This document shows positions 57,673 to 64,000 of a stretch of 64,000 nt of DNA, piece after piece (the stretch's first letter is position 1; each line of letters starts with the position of its first letter). This DNA is from Gnetum montanum (Eukaryota > Streptophyta > Gnetopsida > Gnetales > Gnetaceae): assembly GCA_015680685.1 (NCBI GenBank), contig MNCI01027262.1, positions 482,338 to 546,337 on the forward strand, given 5' to 3'. The notes below the pieces were generated by a model. The model saw only the letters and a program-made list of their open reading frames with translations, ran no database searches and was not told the DNA's origin. Position numbers and translations under genes: made by a program.

Positions 57673-58440
57673 GAAGCAGGTAATTATGCAAAAAGAAAGT
57701 GTAAAAACAATGCCAAAGAGTGCAAATGAATAGGAAAATTGGAAGAAATAGTGAAGAAGAATATTTACGTCTTGCCAGATTCTGGAAGAACTGTTGAGGC
57801 AACCGATTTGCACCACACAAGGTGTAAACAACCACAATAGGGCGTCACATTTACATCTATGTGAGCGAAGATGTAGAGCACGTGCAAGACTACTGTAAAA
57901 TAAAGGAAGGTGAGTTAACTGGCCGTCAGAGGCTTTATGTCTTGTAGGGCTCCCAAAGAATCGTCGAGGTGACCAATCTACACCGCACGCCACGTAAACA
58001 ACCACAAATGGGTGTTGAGTCTACGCTAATGCATATGGGGGTGTAGTAGGCTTACGAGACTACCTTAAGATAAGCAAGCTAACAAGAAGGCTTTGTGTCT
58101 TGCAGGATCCCCTAAGGATCATTGGAGCGACCAGTCTATACTGCACAAGATGGGGTACAAAATGCATGCAGGACAACCATAATACAGGCAAGCTAACTAG
58201 CGATCGAAAAGGCTTTTCTTCTTGCAGGATCCCCGAGGGACCATCGAACTGATTGGTCTGTACCACACGAGATGTGGTACAGGATGCATGCAAGACAACC
58301 GTAAAAGAGCTATTTAGCCAGCGATCGGAGGCCTTATGTTCTATAGGGCTCCTAAGGAGCCGTTGAGGTGACCGATTTGCACTGCACAAAGTGCAAACAA
58401 CCACAAGAGGGTGTCACGTCTACGCTTACATGTATCAGGG
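57673..58440 (-). repeat. Tat-3 leader with five tandem repeats
   Basis: Five units start at about 57772, 57940, 58098, 58222 and 58340 (spacing 168, 158, 124 and 118 bp). They share the plus-strand frame TCTTGCAGGGCTCCC, then TGACCGATTTGCACCGCAC, then AAACAACCACAA. Units 3 and 4 are closest to each other (both have GTACAGGATGCATGCA-like text). Open frames here start MVVYTLCGANR, MVVYVACGVDW and MVVCTLCSANR; these are repeat-derived and not called as genes. Confidence 0.75.
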
Positions 58441-58472
58441 TACAAAAGGCCCTCCTTCTACCACCAGAAAAC
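58441..58472 (-). other. Putative primer-binding site region of Tat-3
   Basis: The reverse strand next to the LTR end reads CTGGTGGTAGAAGGAGGGCC. Tat-2 has TTGGTGCTAGAAGGAGGGCC at the same place (60734-60753). Conservation and position point to the tRNA primer site. I cannot name the tRNA. Confidence 0.5.
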
Positions 58473-60095
58473 TATAGCGACCGAAAATTTTGACAGCTGG
58501 AAAACAGCAAGGGGTCGACGGGCACGATAGTTTTGACCCCATACCTGCGGGAGGGCTGTGTTGGGTGTGTGCGGATACGAGGCACCCTAAATGGTCTGGT
58601 CGATCAAGCAGGGACTTATGTCAACATCAATATAGCCTTTTGCAACATGTACCTTTGAGATGGAATGGAAATGCAAAATGGAAATGCAAAATGATGCTTG
58701 AAAGGAAATAAAGTAGAAAATGCGACAAAAATGTGAAGTAATGCTTGAAAGTGAATAAAATAGAAAAGGTAATGCAAACGGGATAGCAAGCAATAAATAA
58801 AGTAAAGGGTAGTTAGAAACATGCACCACTCCGAAGCTACAGACTTGCTCTGTTAAGATGGATACAATCAGTTGCACAGCGTGATGAAGTGCACAGATCC
58901 CAAGAGTAACCAAGATGTGCAAAGCAAAACAGACTACACTAGGGCTCGAACTTAGGTGTTGATAATGCAGAAATTCTACCAAGGTAGTAGAAGAAAGGTG
59001 GAATAGAGTGTCAGCTGAAAATGCTAACTATTTGTAGTATCAAAGAAAGAGCTCACAATGCTTGATGTTACAATGCCAAAGAGGAGAGAAGTTTTTAGGA
59101 TTCAAAAAGTTCTCACCCCTTGAATGTTGTTATTTTAAAATATGTGAACCCTTTTTTTATTTTGAATGCTATTTTCTAGGGTATTTATAGGACTAGAGGG
59201 CACACATTCACTTGTCGGTGCCACTCATGCCATGTATGACCGTTGTAATGTGAGCTTGTCATGCAATAACTGCAAGCTTGCCATGCTGTAATTCCACCGT
59301 CATTGTCTAGAGACGTGCACCAACAGTCCAATTAGGTGGAGTGCATTGATCTCACATAACTACCTGCATGCCTTGCTGTGCTTTGTAGCGTAACATGCTT
59401 GGCATGGCACAGTACCTTGTTGTGCGTTATGCTATATGTTGTATGCTTGCTATGCTATGCTACGCTACATAGTGTAGCAAGTGGCCTTAGTCATGAAAGT
59501 TTTTCCAATTTGCAAACTCCATCTTCTACGATGCAAGTCTTGCAAAATTTGTTGATTCTACCCTTTGAGCTGCCTTCTATCCCTTCTGTAGGATTTCTAC
59601 ACCTCACTATGCCATGTAGCTCAGTGTAGCGTAGTAGCAGACATGGTTCTCCGCTTCTTGACGTAAAGGGACATCATTGCAAAACTTGAAATTAGGCGAG
59701 GGGAATGGTGGTGAAGCCGTTGCCATGCTACACTACATGGTGTAGCATAGCGTGGCACTTCATTTTGGCATCTTCTTTTTGAATCTTGCTACGCTATGAG
59801 GCGTAGCGTAGCATAGAAGACTTCATCACTTAGAAAACTTGTGGAACTATTTTTTGTGCATCTAGAGTGCTGTTGCCAATTCTGTACACCATTTCTGAGT
59901 AGGCTATCGGTTGGTCAGGCTACTTTGGTGGACAGGCAGGATGACATAGAACCTATCCATGCTCAATGTAGAAAATTTTCCAAACTGGCCAACCTGAACT
60001 CAGAACGTTCTCCTCCTGATGAACTGTCGTAGTGCTGAGCGAACTGTAAGAGCATGGCAAAGTAAGGATGACCCCGCAATTTTTAGGGTGTTTCA
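58473..60095 (-). repeat. Tat-3 5' LTR (right)
   Basis: 1623 bp, partner of 41668-43283, with left edge TATAGCGACCGAAAATT and right edge GGGTGTTTCA. It holds a TATA box (59182-59189) and the U3 word array at about 59385-59820. AGGTC (60096-60100) follows as target duplication. Confidence 0.9.
59182..59189 (-). promoter_or_regulatory. TATA box of Tat-3 5' LTR
   Basis: Reverse strand CCTATAAATACCC. This is the copy that would drive the genomic RNA. Confidence 0.65.
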
Positions 60096-60100
60096 AGGTC
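60096..60100. other. Target-site duplication of Tat-3, right copy
   Basis: AGGTC against GGGTC at 41663-41667. Confidence 0.6.
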
Positions 60101-60184
60101 TTTGCCTTATAGCTTGAGTAACTAGCTCATAGGGCCTTAAGGGTTTATTCTTTCAATAATAGTTATGGGTTTCGTAGCAGTCAT
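60101..60184 (-). pseudogene. Tat-2 gag, first codons separated by Tat-3
   Basis: The reverse ATG at 60184 begins MTATKPITIIERINP. The reading, with stops, reaches the Tat-3 insertion site and goes on in the same frame at 41667 (GKDP then TYETLTPE). The join falls inside the duplicated GGTC and gives a segment homologous to the Tat-1 and Tat-3 gag starts. This supports both the insertion model and the position of the Tat-2 gag start. Confidence 0.65.
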
Positions 60185-60733
60185 AGGGTTTGAGGTTTCA
60201 GCCCCAAAGTCAGAGATCGACAGTGACACTAGGTTAATCTAAGAGGATTCCATAGTGAGTGTAAGTAAACTAGGCTGGATGAGTTGAGCGTGAGCAACTG
60301 TAGTGTGAGTTAATTGCAGTGTAACTAAGTAATAGTGTTAGTAGCTAGAGCATGAGTTAACTGTAGCATGACTAAGTAATAGCCTAAGTAGCTACAATAG
60401 GAGTTAACTACAGCGTGATTGAGTAATAGTGTGAGTTGCCAGACAGCGTGAGTAGGTTGACAGTGTAAGGTATCCAGGGGATAGAGTGAGTAAGTCAACC
60501 TAAACTTGCATAAGCTAGCATGACACATTGGGCAAGTGGTGAAAGAAGCTCAATCTAAATGGTCGACAGTGGTGGTGAAACATTCCTCGGTAAACTATCA
60601 ACAAAACATCTTGTTTAAAAATCATGTGTACATTGTTTTGGGTTCTGATGGTGGATTTGCAGAGTTTAAAGTACTCACTATAATAGTTTCGTAGACTTGC
60701 AAACTCGATTAACGTAAGAATTTTTTTGCAGGA
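60185..60733 (-). repeat. Tat-2 leader with three tandem repeats
   Basis: Three units of about 47 bp at 60302-60348, 60349-60395 and 60396-60441 share GAGTTAAC(T)G/ACAG, GTGACTAAGTAATAG and AAGTAGCTA-like text. The words GCGTGAG/GTGTGAG of the Tat-2 U3 recur here. No coding potential. Confidence 0.7.
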
Positions 60734-60758
60734 GGCCCTCCTTCTAGCACCAATTTAC
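60734..60758 (-). other. Putative primer-binding site of Tat-2
   Basis: The reverse strand reads TTGGTGCTAGAAGGAGGGCC, separated from the LTR end by five bases (GTAAA). It shares TGGTG, then TAGAAGGAGGGCC with Tat-3. Confidence 0.5.
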
Positions 60759-62408
60759 TATACTGACCTAAATCTTCGGTGTAAGTCTAGAAGGGAAAAA
60801 CAAACACTGAAAGATCATCAGACAGACATAACTAACCCTACCATCGCCCGAGGGTAGGCTAGAAAAGAAAATGAAGGTAGGGTGCCTTGGATGATCTACA
60901 TGCAAATCAACCAAGGACTTCCCCAAACGTAAACTATGGCCTGCACTGGGGTTATTGTAGCTGATGTTTGAAACATAAATAGTGTGCACGAAATGTAAAA
61001 AAAATTGTATGCAGAACTGATATTATAAAAAATAACATAAATTGAACATAAAATAGAGCAAAAAATATAATGGTTGAAAAAATTAACTATATTTTATTGC
61101 TTAGAAAAGATGTGCACCGGTCAAAGCATAGTTGCACATGTAGATGGCAAGTCAAGTGCCAAGCCCTGGGGTGATGTGTTTCAGAAGTGCTTGGATACTA
61201 GGAGTCAAGTGTGCTTGAGCGCCCAAGGATTACTAGTCTAAGAGCCTAAGCCATCAACCTTCAAAATTTCCAACCCCATTTATGTGAATTAATAGGGTAT
61301 TTATAGGGTTTGGCTAGGTTCGAGCATGGAATTCATGGATGGAATCAACGGATAAGATTTGAGAGGAAAACAAATCAAGTGACACATGTCCGATGGATAG
61401 CTATGTGTGTGGGAAAGCTATGTTTTTGACTAGGTGCATTGTATCTTATAGCGTGCGTCAGCTTGCTCAAGCTAGATTACACTCATGGAAGCACATACAA
61501 TTCAGAGCGTAAGAGCTTCACAAGCTCATAAATTATGAAAATTTACAATGAAATGATAATGTACAACAAGAGAAATTGACTTCAGCTCACTTGAAACTTC
61601 TTAATCTCTAAATTGACCATTGTAAAATGTTGATCTGGGTGATTTTGTGGTAGTTGGAGGCATCTTTGTTTGATTAGGAATTCCAGCATGAGTTGATTGT
61701 GCCTTAGCATGTCCTTAGTGTGCTCACGCTGCACTCATGTTGCCAGCGTGACCTTAGAGTGACTTCAGTGTGAATGAGCCAGAATTGACATATTTTCCAC
61801 CAAATTTTCATTTTGAAGCCTATTTCTTGAGTGAAACTACTGTCTAACTATGTAGTTGACCTTAGGAATGATCTAAATATCAAAAATTGAGCTTGATGTA
61901 TCCTGTTTTGGACCATTTTGGGTAGCTCACACTGCCAACATGAGTGCAGCATGACCACCGTGTGAGCTACAAAAAATTTCAATGTTGAACTGAAATCTGG
62001 AATTCTGGAGGTTGGAACTTGAATTTTGTCAATGATGAACATTGGGAATTAGATCATTTTGACTCATTTTTGGGCTCTGAAAGTTTCTCACACTGCACTC
62101 ACACTGCCTACATGACCTCAGCATGAGTGACAGTGTGAGTGAGGAAATTTGCACCTTTTGATGTTGAAATTTGAATCCCTAAATGCTGAGGCTTGGCGTT
62201 GACATCAGTGGCCCTTGAGGATGGCTTGCACCTTCAAATTGGGCCATCTTTAACTTGATTTTGAAGCTGTTAGAGTTACTCACGCTGAGGGCAGGCTAGC
62301 TTGACAGCATGAGCAAGCTGGTTGTGAGTTCCATGCTTTGTTAAATTTCATCTCTGAATGCTCAAAAGAGCTTGAGTCGTTTGCTAGGCCAAAATTAGTG
62401 GTGTTTCA
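60759..62408 (-). repeat. Tat-2 5' LTR (right)
   Basis: 1650 bp, partner of 25704-27378. The left edge is TATACTGACCTAAATC and the right edge is GGTGTTTCA. The TATA box is at 61298-61305. U3 words (CTCACGCTG, CAGCGTGAC, GCATGAG) lie at 61690-62330. Confidence 0.9.
61298..61305 (-). promoter_or_regulatory. TATA box of Tat-2 5' LTR
   Basis: Reverse strand CCTATAAATACCC. Confidence 0.65.
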
Positions 62409-62413
62409 AATAC
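62409..62413. other. Target-site duplication of Tat-2, right copy
   Basis: AATAC, identical to 25699-25703. Confidence 0.8.
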
Positions 62414-63025
62414 TAATAAAATTAAAGGGAAACTTTTATAGCACAGTAATTAGGCTTACTATCTTATATGGTGTTGAATGTTGGGCAATACAAAGAAGGC
62501 ATGACTAACAGATTAGTATGATAGAAATGTGAATGCTTCAATGAATGTTGAGTGTTACTAGAAGAAATAAACTACATAATACAAACATCAAAGGAAGACT
62601 TGGAATTAATTCTATTTCAAATAAGCTACAAGAATGGAGGTTTTGGAATCCAAAATAAGTGAAACATAGGTACACCCCAAGATATATAATCTAATTAGAA
62701 CTTTATATAACTTAGCATTACCTACCAAAATCAAATTCATAACCTAGAGCTTCCAAATTAAATGTCTTTACCACTAGGTCAACACCTCATTATTTAGACA
62801 TGTGCAAAGAAGATTAGTTAATGGACCTATAAGAAAAAGTTGTTGCATCCCTATTTTAGGAAACCACTAAAATAAAGACCGAAAAAGACATGGAAAAAAA
62901 TTTGAAGATAATTTTAAAAAACTACAAATAAAAAAGGATCTAGCTCTTCATAGAAGTGAATGAAGAAAAAGAGCTCATGTAGTCGACCCCATTTTTTGAA
63001 ATGAGGATAGGATGATGATGAATTT
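62414..63025 (+). pseudogene. LINE (L1-type) 3' half
   Basis: Plus-strand continuation of 25010-25703. It reads LIKLKGNFYSTVIRLTILYG then VECWAIQRRHD (canonical KLKGKFYRTxIRPAMLYGxECWA), then KLQEWRFW. After the SINE interruption it continues FRHVQRRLVNGPIRKSCC, the canonical RWFGHVQRR region, with Gly changed to Arg. It ends with VVDPIF and a GGATGATGATGA stretch near 63010-63020, like the trinucleotide-repeat 3' ends of this plant LINE group. The terminal domain and tail locate the LINE 3' end. Confidence 0.8.
62652..62796 (-). mobile_element. Decayed tRNA-derived SINE in the LINE
   Basis: The reverse strand begins GAGGTGTTGACCTAGTGGTA, a tRNA-like head with a box A of the type TRGCNNAGYNGG. 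About 35 bp later it has GGTTATGAATTTGATTTTGG, a decayed box B (GGTTCGANTCC). It lies exactly inside the LINE FGHV motif. The flanks GGTTTTGGA and TTATTTAGA may be the worn target duplication. The overall layout resembles plant Au-like SINEs; no search was possible. Confidence 0.55.
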
Positions 63026-64000
63026 AGTTTTTTTTTTAATTTCATTACTTTGTTTAGAGAGAGAAGTATGAGGGGTATATGACATTAGGTATTATTTTTA
63101 TTAATTTAATTATCTTATTTTATGTTCTTCATAAAAGATAAAAGGACCATTATGCTATACCTCTAGTTTATTAGAAAGTGTATTGCTTTGATTTAAAATA
63201 TTATATACATCTATAAAAAAATAAATCTATGCAATCTCTCTTATTAAAAATAAATATCATAACCATTACATTTATATTATTTTGAGAGAAAAAAATAGAG
63301 AAATTTATTAAATATTTTTAGATATTAGTGCAAGTCTATTGAAGAATCTATTACTCTACTTGAAAAGATGTGTTGAGAGTGTAGTAAGCTTTAAAATATT
63401 AGATATACCATTAAAATAATAAAGATACTTCAAATTTATCATCAAAATCTCTATTGCTAAGATATCCACATGATATATTGTTATTAAAAGAGTATCATGA
63501 TTATTCAAAATGCAGTAGATGTTAAGAAAATAGGCTACATATGTGAAGACATGAAAAATTCTTTCTCATTGCAAGAGGTCGGTAGATTCTATTAAGTGTT
63601 TTAAGATTAAATTTTTTGTTTAATCTCTTACGCATGAAAGAAAGTTTTAAGGGAGCTCATTCTTTAGAATTTCTTTGAGAACGTTTAGTGAAAGAGGTAG
63701 GTTCAAGTTCCTTTTTTGCTTAGTGCTAGTTCAAATTTCTTTAAGTTGAAGTTGATCTTAAAAGTATTTCTGAAAAGTCTTTCTGATGGTAGTACGAAGA
63801 AATTCTAAGCTTCTGGTAATCTCATCTCTTTGAATTATTTGAGCATGTGTTTCTTAAAATCTTATTTTTTGCATGTGAAGCTCATTTAGATGTAGGCTCT
63901 TTATGTGCTTAACAAGCCCATGAGTGAAAGTTGACTTTGCATGTAAATGAGGCATTTAGAGGCAAATAGCTCATCTAAATTATTTGGTTCTAATTCACTT
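63026..64000. other. AT-rich sequence without recognised features
   Basis: No coding region, repeat pair or RNA gene could be supported on either strand. A T-run at 63029-63038 follows the LINE end. Confidence 0.5.

Noticed and set aside
57499-58404. Several MVV-starting ORFs in the Tat-3 leader as a gene family
   Set aside because: They are products of a tandem DNA repeat in the untranslated leader; only the part from 57672 downward is gag.
63026-64000. A host gene at the right edge
   Set aside because: No frame, splice pattern or motif could be supported.

Overview
This is a plant nuclear intergenic region made almost wholly of nested, decayed retrotransposons. I found no intact host gene, rRNA, tRNA or CRISPR array. 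Reverse transcriptase, RNase H and integrase remnants of plant Ty3/gypsy type, a plant L1-type LINE and a tRNA-derived SINE indicate a seed plant, probably an angiosperm with a large genome. The species cannot be named from the sequence. Stop codons and lost CpG follow the C-to-T pattern of methylated, silenced repeats.

Labels used below: Tat-1, Tat-2 and Tat-3 are related very long Tat/Ogre-like Ty3/gypsy elements. Ath-1 and Ath-2 are Athila-like elements. Gyp-4 is a Ty3/gypsy element with an extra RNase H domain upstream of the RT. All coding parts except Ath-1's lie on the minus strand, so in window order each element reads 3' LTR, pol, gag, 5' LTR.

Left nest (1-24546): Ath-2 (17641-24546) has its integrase cut by Gyp-4 (5796-17640). 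The 3' LTR of Gyp-4 is cut by the plus-strand Ath-1 (3' ORF remnant and 3' LTR, 3111-5795). Ath-1 is cut by Tat-1 (gag start and 5' LTR, 1-3110).

Right nest (25010-63025): an L1-type LINE is split into halves at 25010-25703 and 62414-63025. Between them sits Tat-2 (25704-62408; LTRs 25704-27378 and 60759-62408; TSD AATAC). Tat-3 (41668-60095; LTRs 41668-43283 and 58473-60095; TSD GGGTC/AGGTC) is inserted in the Tat-2 gag. A decayed SINE interrupts the 3' half of the LINE.

The most unusual structure is shared by Tat-2 and Tat-3. Each is about 18.3-18.4 kb. Between protease and RT each carries a 4-5 kb module on the opposite strand that looks like a multi-exon gene, with GT-AG introns at matching places in both copies (Tat-2 about 34000-37430, Tat-3 48988-53410). 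Each module is bordered on both sides by clusters of a short hairpin-forming repeat, and a third, ten-unit array of the same repeat follows the end of pol. Introns antisense to the genomic RNA would survive retrotransposition, which fits their persistence. Each Tat LTR also has its own palindromic word repeated in U3 upstream of the TATA box; in Tat-2 and Tat-3 the same words recur inside the antisense module.

A single N at 27617 sits between two 135-bp copies that look identical, almost certainly an assembly artefact.
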